From Rhynchonema sp. JSB1_4 (Eukaryota > Nematoda > Chromadorea > Monhysterida > Xyalidae), in assembly GCA_030248065.1 (NCBI GenBank), contig JASAMV010001644.1, positions 25,597-89,596 of the forward strand: 64,000 nucleotides of DNA. Reading direction: 5' to 3'. Shown here piece by piece: positions 1 through 13,400 of the stretch; the stretch's first letter is position 1; each line of letters opens with the position of its first letter. The notes beneath the pieces were generated by a model that was not told the origin of the DNA, searched no databases, and was given only the letters and a program-made list of their open reading frames with translations. The translations under genes were made by a program, and so were the position numbers.

Positions 1-85
1 TTTACGCCCTGGTCGCTTAACCAAAACTGGCCAATGCCAGGCCCAAGTCCATGTTGATAAGGCTCTAGTGTGAAACTATTTTTAG

Positions 86-1273
86 CGCAGCAACCCATGC
101 CCTGCGAGGCGCATTGTACCGCGCCGTGTCTTCATATCAAGATGGCGATTTCAGTGAAGCTGTGAAGATTCTATGGCCAGTACACAGCAAGCTTTGTGAA
201 CTTGGGGGCAGCAACGCGCAGGTTTGCGCTATTTACAGTTTTTTTGCCCGCACAATTTAACTCACGACGACCCGGTGCACCATTCCATATTCCGCGAGTT
301 TTCAGGCCCGGAAGTTCAGGCCCCGTTTTTCAGGACCGGCCGATTCAGGCCCAAGTTTTTGACCAGAGGTCGCAATCAGGCTGGGCCGGGCCGCGATTTT
401 GGGCTTTTGGCTCGGGCCGGGCCGGTGATTTGGAGGGCCGGGCCGGGCCGGGCACCTCGGCCCGAAGCTTCTGATGTGACTTATTTTACTTAAAAAGTAG
501 GGATTTTTTAGTCAAAAATACAAAATTTCTGACGGATTCGGCAAGTAAGTGATCAGTATTGTACATCTGACGACTTTTTCATGGAAAACAATGACTTCAA
601 CCAAAAAATACGTTCAAAAAATCGCAAAAATTATGACAAAAATTGGGTTAAAATCTGGGCCAAAAATTCGGGCCGGGCCGGGCCGGGCCGGAGATTTGGG
701 GGCTCGGGCCGGGCCGGGCCGGCCAAACCCGGCCCGATTGCGACCTCTGTTTTTGACCCATTTACAGGTTTAGGTTTAGGCTCCAGCCGGGCCTGAATTG
801 CCGATCCTGAACCTGTGCCCCGGGACTGAACCGTCGCACAAGAACCATTCCATCATTTGCAGCAACGTGTTTTCACGCAAATCCTCACGGACGCGTGCGT
901 TCGAGCTGGTGATTTCGACAAGGCCCGGTTAGAAATCGACTTCTGTAATAAATTTGGTGGTCAATTCAATTTCATGAAAGATGCTTTGACCCATCTGCGC
1001 ATCGGCCCATTATATTGTCTCCATGCGATTATCATAAGGTTGGCCTATCTTCAGGGAGCTCCTCTGTCAGCGCGAAGCATTTGGTTGTGGCTCGGGCGTG
1101 GTAGCCAGATTGAATGCCAAACTCAGTGCTGCACACGAGACTCGTTAAACATGGTGGTTGATTTGATTGCAAGATATAAAAATGTACACTTACATATGTT
1201 TGGCCAAAAAATGTCCCAATTGGATGATTATTTTCGGAGCTGTTGCGATGAATATGATAATTTATTACAGTAG
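86..1273 (+). CDS. TTC38-like tetratricopeptide protein, 3' end (last two exons)
   Basis: This is the C-terminal part of a protein resembling animal TTC38, a TPR protein of unclear function; the 5' exons lie before the window. The exons are 86 (or 91)-221 and 863-1273. The first encodes a helical TPR-like repeat ending in LGGSNAQ, the conserved block near the TTC38 C-terminus. It ends at CAG|GTTTGC in phase 0. The second begins after TTTGCAG and continues QRVFTQIL, in frame with the family pattern (GGSNAQR-VF-QLL). About 40 residues after the junction the resemblance fades. The open frame runs on to TAG at 1271-1273, giving a tail roughly 90 residues longer than I recall for vertebrate TTC38, so the true last-exon structure is uncertain. 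The intron (222-862) is filled by a GGGCC-rich repeat. Confidence 0.68.
222..862. repeat. GGGCC-rich interspersed repeat in the TTC38-like intron
   Basis: The intron holds repeated GGGCC/GGCCC blocks (about 300-470 and 668-740) and phrases such as TTCAGGCCCGGAAGTTCAGG and GCCCCGGGACTG. Closely similar phrases recur at about 47215-47635 (inverted) and 51765-51920. This marks a dispersed family, not a local microsatellite. The short open frames across it are low-complexity Gly/Arg/Pro translations and are not genes. Confidence 0.7.
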
Positions 1274-1682
1274 CTTCATTCCATTTATACCTTTTCTTAT
1301 CTCATCGTTCGTTGTAGAACGTACATTACAAGTGAGGCGCGCCACTTGATAAAGGAATCAAGAAGAAGCATTATGTATAGATTGTCAGTGTTCATGTTTA
1401 TCTTAAAATAAATTGTCAAAAATTATCATCGATAGCTTTGTGGAAACTGAAGCATAAATTTTCGTCATTCCCCAGGGCACGATCGGGTATGTCGACAGGT
1501 TTCGACTTGTTTTGGTGGACACAGCGCTTCAACGCTTGAGAGTGAGCTTGACTTTGTTTTGTGACTTCCACCCATTATGCCCGTTCCATTTTATGCACGT
1601 TCAGCACAAAAACATCTCATTGGTCAATTCTCACTGCTTTTGCCAACATGATTATCAGAAAGCCAACAAAAGTAAAAAGTTC
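1274..1682. other. Intergenic spacer with a poly(A) signal
   Basis: This stretch separates the TTC38-like stop from the next start codon. An AATAAA at 1407-1412 lies 134 bp after the stop and could serve its 3' end. I see nothing else. Confidence 0.55.
1407..1412 (+). terminator. Candidate poly(A) signal for the TTC38-like gene
   Basis: A canonical AATAAA lies 134 bp downstream of the TAG at 1271-1273, at a normal distance for a short 3' UTR. No other support is visible. Confidence 0.4.
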
Positions 1683-2663
1683 ATGTCCACACTAATTCCC
1701 TGCTCCATTATCTTGCTGCTGTTTATGACCGGCACTGATATCTCAAAAGCTGAAAATGCTTCAAGGACAGCTCAATCGCCGATTTCCAACAAAACATCAT
1801 ATTCTGACGAAAAAGACGATTCTTTCCAACTACCCATCTGGGCATACATAACCATCGGAACATCTCTGACACTAATTGTGACCCTGATATTAGTAACCGC
1901 ATGCTGTTGCCTGCGCAGAAAAAGAAAACGAAAGAAGTTTGATCAAAATCCAGTAATCAAGCAATTGCCAACTGAAAGTACTGAATCCGCTGAACCAATC
2001 TGGCTCCAACGCAAAAATGCTCGCAATCGAATTCTGCCGGTCTGTGATTGCGTCATTTTTTTGATTTCTGTTTCCTGAAACAGCAAATCTTGTTACTTCT
2101 ATTTTTAGAACCCGACACCCAACCGCAACGTTGACCATGACATATCCACAACTGTGTGCGTGCCCCAATCACCCACACGAAAAGCAGCTGAATACGAGTT
2201 CGCTCGCTCATTATCACCGTGGAGGTTGCGAAATTTTCTTTTTGACTTATTTTCGACATGTTTAATTTGTTTACTTATTTTAGTCTGATGATCCATAACT
2301 CGTTCTATTTATATTATTTTCATATCGGTCACGTTTTGTTTTTATACTTTTTTAATACGGCTTCTGTTAGAGGAAATTTGGCATTTTATGTCTCAGACTA
2401 TCTGTTGTGCCAAACCAAGTCGAATTCTGAACCCTGCGTAGCGAGGATTAAAAACATCTCATTCTTTTAGCAAGAGCAAAGTGAGCGAGGTGAAAACCGC
2501 CAATAATCAAATGGAGAACGCTTCACAAACCAAACAAGAACAGAAAGAAGGTGCGAGAATGTTCAGCCTACCTTGGCCCACATTCTCAAAAGGGCCACCG
2601 GTGGTGGTTGCGCAACAGCCCCCGGGTGGCGCTTTCGAGAATCTGGGCCTTTACTGGAAGTGA
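1683..2663 (+). CDS. Small single-pass membrane protein, unknown function
   Basis: Three exons (1683-2039, 2109-2224, 2471-2663) join in consistent phases (0, then 2+1) to give about 221 aa ending at TGA 2661-2663. Residues 1-24 look like a signal peptide (MSTLIPCSIILLLFMTG...). A short Ser/Thr-rich lumenal part with N-x-S/T sites (N-A-S, N-K-T) follows. A transmembrane helix (around 55-78, starting LPIWAYITIG) is followed by CCC and a strongly basic RRKRKRKK stop-transfer. The cytoplasmic tail is polar. The TM-Cys-basic arrangement resembles the N-terminus of synaptotagmins, but no C2 domain is visible, so I give no family. The first donor (CCG|GTCTGT) is weak. AATAAA overlaps the stop codon at 2663-2668. 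Confidence 0.5.
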
Positions 2664-2668
2664 ATAAA
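2663..2668 (+). terminator. Candidate poly(A) signal overlapping the stop codon
   Basis: AATAAA begins on the last base of the TGA of the small membrane protein. If used, the mRNA would have a 3' UTR of only some 15-30 bases. It may instead mean that the true last exon lies further downstream. Confidence 0.3.
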
Positions 2669-2701
2669 TCACGAACATCAGTCTGTGTTAATTAATGTTT
2701 C

Positions 2702-2818
2702 AGAAACCGACAGTCCCGAAATCAATTGGGTGTGGAGCTGGAAGTTTTGGTAAAGTGTACAAATATACAATTATGAACGTGTTAAGCTCCCTTGACCAAC
2801 TTTTGGGGATGCCAGCGT
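2702..2818 (+). pseudogene. Isolated protein-kinase glycine-loop fragment
   Basis: After a good acceptor (TGTTTCAG at 2694-2701) one frame encodes KSIGCGAGSFGKVYK, a textbook kinase nucleotide-binding loop (GxGxxGxV). The frame stops about 20 residues later. No VAIK lysine, HRD or DFG exon follows on this strand before the ROR gene. The frame does not match the phase left by the small membrane gene upstream. It is most likely the remnant of a kinase gene or an unfinished exon model. Confidence 0.35.
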
Positions 2819-4480
2819 GATGCCGGCTGCAAGTAAACTCTGCAGCGCTTGTGCCAACTATCGGGGTTTTCCATATAAATCCCCCGGGGCTCTGTTCGGA
2901 AAAGGTGGAAAATCGGTCTTTTTGTTTCAGAAATTTAATCCCATCAGAGCCCTCGGGTTTTTTTGCGCCGGCTTCTGACACAACTCAATCATCTCTTATT
3001 GAATCTTATCACACACAATCGATCCATGTGCATTTCCAAGCGCGTAATTCGAGCACAGTGCGTTATTGCTGAAAAACGCGAAAATAAAGTAGTTTTTCAC
3101 TTTCTTGGGAGAACCTATGCCTTTTCGTTCGGCCGATTTCTTTTTGAAAAACTTTTCACCCCACAGAAAAAGCTATTCGGGAGAGGGGTATGCATATAGA
3201 AAACTCCGGTACTGGTCAGCTGTTTTTTTGTCTGCACAATTCTGATTGTAGCTCATGATAAAAAAATAAAACTGATTTATTTCCCGGTTTTTTTCTGTCG
3301 TTGAAAGTAGCGCAACGATCATCGAGATGGACTTAAAATATATAGATCCTGTCATTTCCGTCGCAAGAATTACATACCATACGTTAGATATTATGACGTT
3401 TATGCTCAAAACAAGCGTTTCGATATCAAAACACGACGCTTTCGGATAGGCAGTGTTTTTATCATTCTTCTATACAGCACGAGGTCTAAGTACAGATTGT
3501 GTAGGGGTTTCGAGGCAACAAAAAATAAATTAAACTGAAAAGGGCAAACATTTGCACAGTTCAAATCAAATAGAAAGAGAATACAAACGCGTGGACAAAC
3601 ATGAATGGAAATATCACAAGGAATCCGCTATAATATCGGAATTCGGAACATAAGAGTGTGTTATAGATTTAAGAGGTGCAGGTGACCACCCTTTGATTGT
3701 ACAATTCTGATGAAAATGTCTCCTATTATGGTATAGCAAAATTCAGATCTAGAATTTGGATGTGGAACCTTGTGTACGAGAGACGAAAGAACATAAAAAA
3801 TTATGCTGTACAAAATCAGGATATGCGGGCAAACTGCCACAATATGGTTCAATCGTATCATACTGTTGGAGATGATACAGGAAAACGACTGATATTATCA
3901 TACAAGTATATATGGTAAGCTCGATGATGCATAATTTCTGCTCAGAAAAAAACCAAACTAGTGCAGAAAAAACAAGATAATATCGCTCAAAATAAACTCA
4001 TACCCTGTTGTAATGAAAGCTTCACAAATATGATAACAATGATTTATGTAGATGTTTTTGATTGTATTAAAGGTGTGAGGAAATCTGTCGAAGCTCCTTG
4101 AAAGTTCACGTTAAAAATTATTAGCAGAAATTTCAAAAGAAAATAAAAAACGAATCGTATAAATCAGTCCAGAGACCACAATTCACACAATAATACAATG
4201 CAAAGAAACACACAACAACAACACTGAACAAATAGTAGAAATCACAGTGTATCCACAAAAAAAGAACATAGAAACACGCAACAGAAATTAATTGCATAAA
4301 TTGTACATATTCCGACAAGTTTCTGAAAACTGTTTGCCCTTGATTTATCAGAAACAGACCGCTAGAGTGTACAGAATATCTCTGAATTTCAGAGGATTTA
4401 GATTAGGCCATTTCATCAGAGAATTGAGTTAATCAAAAACATCAATACAAGAAATAATATCGGACCAAATCAATATCAGT
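2819..4480. other. AT-rich intergenic region
   Basis: This is the gap between the kinase-loop fragment and the ROR stop codon. I see only AT-rich sequence with short open frames and no coding signature. Part of it must be the 3' UTR of ROR, but I found no clear minus-strand AATAAA close to the stop. Confidence 0.5.
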
Positions 4481-7400
4481 CTAGCCGTCTGTGCTATCCG
4501 AATCGTATTCGGGGAATCCATTTTTCTTCAGTGGTTGCAGCTGTCTGGTATGTCCCGCACCCATTCTGGGACTATCCATACCTGTCTGATTGTACGGAAC
4601 CATATTATTGTTTGCGATATTGCTCGATGTCAGCAGCATTCCTGACCCCGTCAAATTGTTGTTATTTTGAGATCCGGCCAAACTCGAATACGATGGCGGA
4701 TTGTTCGCTGATTGGTTGCCGGATACCGTAACCCCGGTGGTCGTTGTCTGAGCCGGGTTCAACAGGTTCGAGTACGGAACGGGACCGTGATGTTGTAGTC
4801 CGAAACCGGTCGAAGACATGGACCCAGCCCGGATTTGATTGTGTTGATGACCGGCGGCCGCCGTCGACGACGTGGCTGCTGGAATGTAAAGTGGCCTTGA
4901 AAATCAGGCATCGTTACCTTGGGGGCCATTTTTACACCGGAAACAAAACCTCCAAAATGCCCATAATTTGGAATTGCTGAAGCGACCAATTGTGCAGGAC
5001 CAAATTTCACTGAAGTCCAGTGCGGTCATCAGATGTTGCGAAAATGTTGTGGAAACAATGGGCCAAATTGGCTGAACCTTTCCTGAGTAAGTTTTGGCAC
5101 AGCTCAAAAGAACACGGCACTTTATTTTGCACCAAGGGCGGATCCAGGGGGCCACCGGGGCCATGCCGTCCTTTGGTTCATTTGGCCCCTGAATGCGGGG
5201 GCACCGTTTCGGAACGAAAAAGGACCCCTAAATGACAGGATTTTCACTCTGATAAACTTCAAAAGGCCACAAATCCCGCGCTTCGCGCGCATTCTAACAT
5301 TTTGTATGATATTTGTAGCAAAAAGCGCCAAATTCTAAACAAGCACTAGATAAAAATGACTTTTCAAAAATTAAACAAGCACTAGATGAATGACTTTTTG
5401 GATTTGGCCCCTCGCTTGGCCAAAAGCTGGATCCGTCACCGTGGTGCACGCTGTTGTTATCATGTCCATCTGCATGGCTACTTACAAATCAGTCTGCAAA
5501 CCAACACTGAATTACATCTATACTAGGAAGACGTAGGTATGTGTGTTTGTGTGTGGCCCCTCCCTCGGAAGGGCGGACGGGTCAATTTTCACGGGCAGCT
5601 TAAGGTATGCTAACGGGTCTTCGGGGTGGGGGGGTGGCACGGCACGGGCGCGGCGCTGTAGCCGGGCCGTAGGCACAGGTCCCGTCTAGTTAAAACAGAA
5701 AACGCACGGCTAATCGTTTAGTCGTCAACGCAAACCGTCAATGCAACCAGACCAAATCAGCCCTGAATGAGCGCTAGAAAATATGACATCTGGTTGCGTT
5801 GACCATGTACGTTGACCACATTAATATAAGCCACAGAGAAAACAAATGATTCTCCGCACCTGAATTCACACTGCCCGGTCGTGGCGGTGGTCCGATCTGG
5901 GGAGCGGGCCCGTGATGCGACATCATCGCTGATGATTGTGCGGGACTGCTGATTGACCAATTCTGAATTCGATTCGACAGTTCGGCGAAACGGGGCCGAC
6001 GCGAGGCAACTTCGTGCCAGCACTCGACCATAACGCTGCAAAATGTTGATGTTTTTTTGATGGGGGTTGTTTTGTTGATTTATGCATATGTCTTTTCGGT
6101 TGAAGGAGGGATCTGAAAGAGCCATCTACTGTACAAACCTTGCGACCATGTCCTGGTCCGAGTACTCACATTTTCACGTGGCCAAACTTGGGCTAGGTAT
6201 CTATTCACCTCTGCTATAAGACCGTCACGACCTTAGAAAGACAGTGCAACAACGATGAGATAAGTCAAACTCTAATTCAAGGGTGCCATGTCGATCCGTG
6301 TCGTTTTTTGAATTTGAGGAACTCACAAACGACAAAATGACAGAATGTTCTTTTCCGGAATCAGCACATGCCAAGTGATATGTATATAATTCTACTCAGG
6401 TCACCGGGGCACAATGCACTAATCACCTTGACGATGACCTGGTTTGCCAACCAAAAATACAGCATCCTAAAAGCCCTCCACCAGGACCCTTCAAACCGAC
6501 CTGTACATTCTCGGCGGGCAATTCTGCGGGCATTCCAGCAGACATCGATTCCTGACCAATTCGATGACTTGCTCATTGGTGTAACCGAAGTATGGTTGTG
6601 CCCCGTAGCTGTAGATCTCCCACAACGTCACGCCATAGGCCCACACATCGGAGCTTTCGCTGAATTGGCCGTAAATTATGGCCTCGGCCGGCATCCATCT
6701 GTAATTTATGAAGGCTTGGTTGACTAAATCAGGGAGGAAAGTTTAGAAGAAATATCAGGTTGAGGCGAGATTTTGTCCTCCACTGCTATAGCTGAGCGAT
6801 TTGCAATTGTTCAAGGCGCTATAGCTTCGTATGTAGGTGAGCAGAATGTCACGCTAAGACAGTCTGTTATCATGCCCATTGTTAACCGTGTTCATGTAGA
6901 CCCTTTGATCGTATCCAGCATCACGATTGATTGATAATTGACCTTCAGGGCTTGTGTCAAGGTTTAAATTTAAACCAGACTTCGCAAGCCGAGCGGTGCA
7001 CCAGGTCTTCGTCAGTGCGAGATACTGTGCCAGTTGCACGTCGACCAATCTGGTGAGAAAGAACATCATCATCCAATTGGACTCTCACTAACCGGACAGG
7101 CAACATCGTACGACTTTGCATCCGATAGTAGTCAGCGGCGTAAACATCACGCATCAGACCGAAGTCGGCGATTTTGATCGTCAGCCGATCCGTGACCAAA
7201 CAGTTGCGCGCGGCCAAATCGCGATGCACGTAGTGGCACGAGGATAGGTACTCCATGCCCGAGGACAGCTGAAACATTAGAAGTTGCATTATTGTTTGCG
7301 TGTTCTGTTGAACGTGACAACCTGCCACAAACGATTGGGGGCATTGAGTCGGAAGCCAAGTGCAACGGAGTAAAAACATTCGTGTGGTAAATCGGTCGAA

Positions 7401-10400
7401 AAAGACTCAATTCAACATAATGACATCAGACCACGTCCACAAGAGCATCGGTGTATGCAAACACTACCCAACGGTTGCCATCTTACTTAGTTGCTGTAAT
7501 TGATATGTGTAACTTGCACCGTGTTGCAGATGCATACCAACTTTAAGGTGGCTGATGTTTCATGGGGTGAATGAAACTCGACACACGCGCCAAACCCCAA
7601 GTTAGCAAAGTTTCGCAGGACTCTTTCGATGCTTCTTGGATTCTCCCCCTGCCCAGTGTCAGCACACCAGAAAGCAAAAGTTGTTCTTTCCACAAATCTT
7701 TCCGCTATAACCCCATACCTGCGTGGCAATGTGCAGAAAGTCACTCTGATCCAACATCAGTCGTTCCCGATCCAGATGGTTCACCGTCTCGCCTTGTTCG
7801 TTCAGGCTAAACGGCGAGCGAAGCAGCAGAAACTCGTGCAGATCACCGTGAACCCTGGAGAAAGCAGAAAACAAGCGTAAATTTTGTTAGAAAAATCGAG
7901 AAAACACAGAAAAACATGTTTTGAGATGAATTTTCCTCGAAATTTGGCGGGAAAAAATGACTCACATGTATTCAAAAACGGCACATTTTGGCCGAACGAC
8001 ACTGCAGACGCCCAGCAGTCTCACAACGTTCGTGTGTTGCAGGCCGGCCGCAAAGTGCACCTCGCGCTCGAAATCATGCACATTCCGCTGCGCTGTGTCG
8101 TCCTTGAGTGTTTTGATGGCAACCTGAGCAAAGCATGGTGGTAATGTTTCATTTTAGACATGGCAACTTGTTTGGCGTTATTTAGCAATAAAGACCAGTG
8201 ACTCGCCTGCGCTTGAATTTCTAGGGTTCAAAAAAACGGGTGAAGGTCAGAGACCAGATGTTTTCGGACCCAGATAGGTCGACAAACAGCAGCCGTGTGT
8301 ACCCAAGAATTTCTAATAGCTGGGCCTAAATCAGTCAGGTCCAAAAAATTGCTGAATGGGACGTTGCACGGTGCACCAGGTCATCGTCAGTGCTTGGCAT
8401 CCCAATAGCCGTTACAACCCCATTACAACTGATTGTGCTGTCATAATACATTTAAAATGACAGTTCCAGTCACAATTTCAATCGGGCAGATCTTTCTTGC
8501 CTGATTTAACAAGGTCAGTCACTCACCTGTACATAATCATCCACACCACATTGTAGTTCGCCCTTCCAGACTTGTCCAAATTGTCCCTCGCCAAGCGGTT
8601 CGATGAATTTCAGTCTTTCAGTCTCGATTTCGGATACGGACGATGCCAAGGGGGGTGGGCTCGTCGGTGGCGGGGGTAGCAGGGCGGACAGTTCTACAGG
8701 TCCGCCCCCTGGCCCGTGCCCGGATCCACTGCCCGTGCCGCCAGAGTGGGCCGAGCCGTTCAGTTTGCGATGGTAGTAACCGTTGCCGGCACTGAAAGAA
8801 AATGGCAGAAATCTTTTGGAAACGAAAAGAGCATGTCTGCGCCTATGTATTCTGTATAAGCGTTGTCATCATGCTATAAAATTAAGCCCCTGCATCATGT
8901 TGAGAACCAGACAAACCCCGAAAAATTTGATAGGACTCAGTCTGATCTGGCTGTGCCTTGGTCACACACTGACAGGACTAACTGTACACGAAGAATATTT
9001 GCGCCTTATACTGCGAGACCACCTTGACCAGCGTAAACGCTCTTTCTGTGAATAATTTTCACATTGCTCAAAGTTAGTGACAGCTGTAAATCTCGAATAA
9101 CATATCATATCTACATAATCATAATTGCAAGAGGTCACGTGACCTCAAGGCAAGACAGGATCGTACCAAAGATCACGAACTTTGATGCTGGCTCATGTGT
9201 GAAGCATCAACCCGCTAAAAAAATAAAGAGAAAACATTACGCACTTGACCACGGATCCATTAACGCTGCCGTTGTTCATCAGAATTTGGTGTCGTTTCTT
9301 CTTTCGGTCCGATTTTCGTCTGTTTCGTCTTCGACAATAACAACAGCAGATGCACAACAGGAGCAGCAGGAGAATTCCTGGGCAAAATTTAAGCGTATTT
9401 GTTTTAGACAAAAGAAACCAGCTCGCAGCGGAGGAGTTTTGCGGCCAAGTGCAATGACGCTGACGATGACCTGGTGCACCGCCTGTCTGTGAGAAGACAG
9501 GTCTCTGAGTAACCAAACAAAAATCACGGTTTACAGAATGCCATTTGAAATTAGAAACCAGGGCGTTTTAAATTTTTAGCAAAAATTGGAAATTTACCAG
9601 CAGCTCCACCCAAGAACGAGTACTGCCAGTGCGCAGGCAAGCCCTTCCAGAATGACGTCACTTTGTTGAGCACATCCGCCGGCCCGCCGCCGGAGGGCGG
9701 ACTCAAGGTGGTCCGGTGGGCAGAGTCAAACGACGAATCGGGCTGAAAGTGGGCGCAGTTTGGGACGGCTGTGGTCACTGGGCTGGTTTCGTGTTGAGGT
9801 TGAGTAAGCCATCGAGAGGCTGCTGACCCTCAGCTAATTTAGAACTTGTGAATGAACAAGAGTCTCCGTAGAGCGTGGCGTCCCGCAGCGACGCAGGATG
9901 CTTGTGGTTTTCCTGGACCCTATTATTGCATTCAAAATTTCTCGTGCGCTGGCTGTGCGCGTGCACTGTTCGTAAGTTGTGTTGTCACCGATTTTGCCAT
10001 ATTTCCATCTATGTACTTCAGCTGGCGCACAAAACAAAACACAGAACAACAAGTACCACCCCCCCTTACCGTTTCGTACTGTCTCTCTTTCTCGACCAAT
10101 TTCGGGAACAGTCCCTCTCCACACCTCGGTACTGCACATAGTTCCTCGCTGCCCGTATTCGTGTAGCACCAGGGTTGCGGCCGATTGTCGGGGTTGCGAC
10201 AGAAACGATGTTTCACACGAGATAGCGGTGAGGCGGAGAGATAGCTGGAAAATGTATTTTTTTATTGTTGCTTTTTGCCTTTTTATGGTTGAAGTTAAAA
10301 ATATATAAATGAATGACAATAACCTGTTTTTTTCGGCCGCCTGCGCCCACTGCACGCACTCATGGCCGGTCTGTGTTGTATGCTCCTGGCCTCTGAGATT

Positions 10401-13400
10401 CAAAATTTGATTTTCAAATTAAGAAATTAAAAAAATTGACATTTTTTCAGAAAAAAAAACAAACTTGAAATCTTTCAAATCGCATACCTATATGTCATGC
10501 CACTGCCGACGTAGCAAAAATGTGTTGGGTCGACCTGGGTCATATCATCAACGATCGCATCGATATCGATTGGCTGATCGGATTTACGATCGGCTTGGTG
10601 CGACGATTGGGTGGTGTGATGGGATGGGCCGGGCATGGCGGAGGATGGGGAGCTGGAATAATGGAACTATCGAGGTTCAGTGTGATGGGGGAAAGTGCAT
10701 ATACTGCGAACGCACACGCTTTAAAAACAAATTATGCCACTTGGAATTATGAGACACTGCCGCGAGAGAACTGGTGCATCACACGGGTTCAACGCGCAAG
10801 AAAATTACGTTGGGGTTATAAATTATAAATCAACTGGTCGACAAACTTGCTCATTTACTCAGTGATCATTTCAGTGGTCAAACTCTCTTTACATAACAAA
10901 TAATTATGCGTTAACGAACAGTTCGGTTCTAAATCTGCCAGAAAACGCTTTATTTTCTACCCTAGTATAAAGTGAATAAGTGAATTCACTCAAATGTTCG
11001 CAAAAGTGCACAAAAACGCAACAGGCTTGTTCCCGCATAATTCACGTTGATTTTCATCGCGGTAGTTTTTACTGCTGGACCAAATCCCCAATCGGGGCAG
11101 ATTGCAAATCACACCCATATCACCCCCTAACTTTTCATCGTCAGCCACAATCCTGGCGCAAGCCATTGATGTCGACGTGTGTGTGAGTGTGTCACAATCA
11201 GGCAGTAAATCTTCAGCTTCATCGCCGACCAATCCATGCGATCGAGCCAGTGCGAACTCGTTCGGGCATGAAACATCACGCAGCTGGACACAGTCGTCCG
11301 CGCAGATACGCATCACGCGATTGCCTGAATCAGCAAGCAAGTTTTTTACGTGATTATTTCCACTTGTTTACGTAATGCTACGTTGAACTTGTCCACATTC
11401 TTTGTTCTATTAGGGCTCCACCAGACAGACCCGGAACCCGAAATATAATTTTTTTTCTATGTTCATGTTTCGGGTTTCGGATTCTGAAAAAAAACCCGAA
11501 ATCGGAAACATGAGCGAAAATGTTTCGGTTTTGCCACTTGTTGCTGTCGTGAAGAACTTATACTGTCAGTCGAAACATTTTCGATTATCATGCTTCGTGT
11601 TTCGGGTTTTGAAAAAAAATGGACATAAAAATGTATTTCGGGTTTCGGGTCTATCTCGCTGAGCCCTAACCTGTAAATACAACAAAATCTCAACGACAGA
11701 CGATACATCCTTGGTTTGTGTACTGTTTCGATGTTCAATGGTTCAAATCGCGAACCAGTGAAGAAAATCTACTTTTCACGTCGGCTTTGTTATCGTGCCC
11801 ATCAGTAAGAATTCAATTAAACTTCCGCAAACAATAAAAAAAATGCAGACCTCAATTGAAAAATCCCGCATCCAAGCTCACCTTTCCCGTTATGTTCATG
11901 TACAGCCATCTCGCTGTGACCATAGCTGGACGGCGGTAGATATGAGGTACTCGGTGAAGTACTTTCCGGTGCGCAAACATTGAATCGATGGAAACACCCG
12001 ATCTTCTTGGCGAGCGCTTTGCACGAAGCGGAGATTCCGGGATGATTTGTGATGAAGATACCGGCTGCGATCACATTACGTTCTGCAGAGTGAGTACTAC
12101 GGTACGTGATGTGATGGTGTGAATTTCACTTGTGAATATGTGAAATAATATGCACAGATGTGACGAAACTCTGTTTATGACTTTGCACGCAGTGATGTTA
12201 CAGCGCAGCAATGAGATCTGCTCAGGGTTGGGCAAAAAAAAAATTTTTTTTTAAAAATTTTCGGGGGAACAAAATGTTCTAAAACGTCCAAAAATGGCCT
12301 TTTTGGGGGTTATTTTTTGTCATTTTTTCTCAAGGGTCGACAAATTTTCTTCACAAAATCACCTTTGGGGCATGTATTTGGTACCTAAGATACCCCAAAT
12401 GATGTTATTATACCTTCCCTTGGTACATGGGACACAGTATGCATGTGCCTACATGGTACTTCGATGTCATACCCCATCAGGTCGGTCATATACGACTGAT
12501 TCAGCTGCCCGACAAGTATTTCTGCAGCTTATATTCTCAATTCTGTGTGGTTTATGAGTGAATCTTGCTTATTCGGCCACAAACTGTTGTGTCCGATACC
12601 ACAGAGCAGCAATCATCGGTCCATATCAAGCACAGACTGTTGGATCGTACCTAAATGACGTAAACACCCTTGATAAGTGATGCAAACCAAGTCACAAAAG
12701 TGACTTGTCAATTAAAGTTGCATTTTTTCGCGATTTTGCGCGTTTTTTAGGCAAATTTGGTAAAATTTCCCCGAATCTCAGACTTTTTAAAAAAAAATTT
12801 TTTTTTTAAAAAAAAATTTTTTTTTTTAAAAAACTTGTTTAAAAAAAAATTTTTTTTTCCAACCCTGGATCTGCTGGTGGGGCTTTTTGGGGGCAAATTT
12901 GCCAGAGCCGTTCGCACTGACGAGCCCTCGGTCTGTCTGCGAAAGCAGGGCGAAACAGACCAACATTACTGCACTCAGCATAATGTGTTTTTCTCGACCA
13001 TCATCTGCACGATCATGTTCCGAAATGTTATGTATGCAACTTCTGTAACAATTCAGTATTTACTGGACAATACGACTGTACTTTGCTTATTTATACATGT
13101 ACATCGTGAACCTGTGATTTCAATTCACGTTAGATTTTCATGTTTTTCTAACAGGATTTGCTACATTGCCTGCGGGCGTTTGCATTCACCTGGCACTGGA
13201 GGTGCAAAAACTCAAATAAAAAAAAAATCATTGCGATCTGCTGCCGCAGACGGATGTGAGAGCACCGCCAGTCGGCATCGTCAGCGCGAATATCTGCGAA
13301 CACTTTTACGACATTGATGGTCACGTGACCCTGCTTTACTTCGTGACATCGCGGAGAGAATTTCTTGTTTCTCGCTATTCTTTTTTGTGGCAGAAAAATG

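Noticed and set aside
196..796. Gly/Arg/Pro-rich open frames
   Set aside because: They are translations of the GGGCC repeat inside an intron; the flanking exons splice over them in phase.
9834..10403. 189-codon minus-strand open frame
   Set aside because: It is the read-through of three separate ROR Kringle exons and their introns; only a short part is in the coding frame.
12757..13317. 186-codon open frame rich in Phe/Lys
   Set aside because: Its first half is the A/T-run end of the hAT-like element and the rest is repeat; it lies in a ROR intron on the opposite strand.
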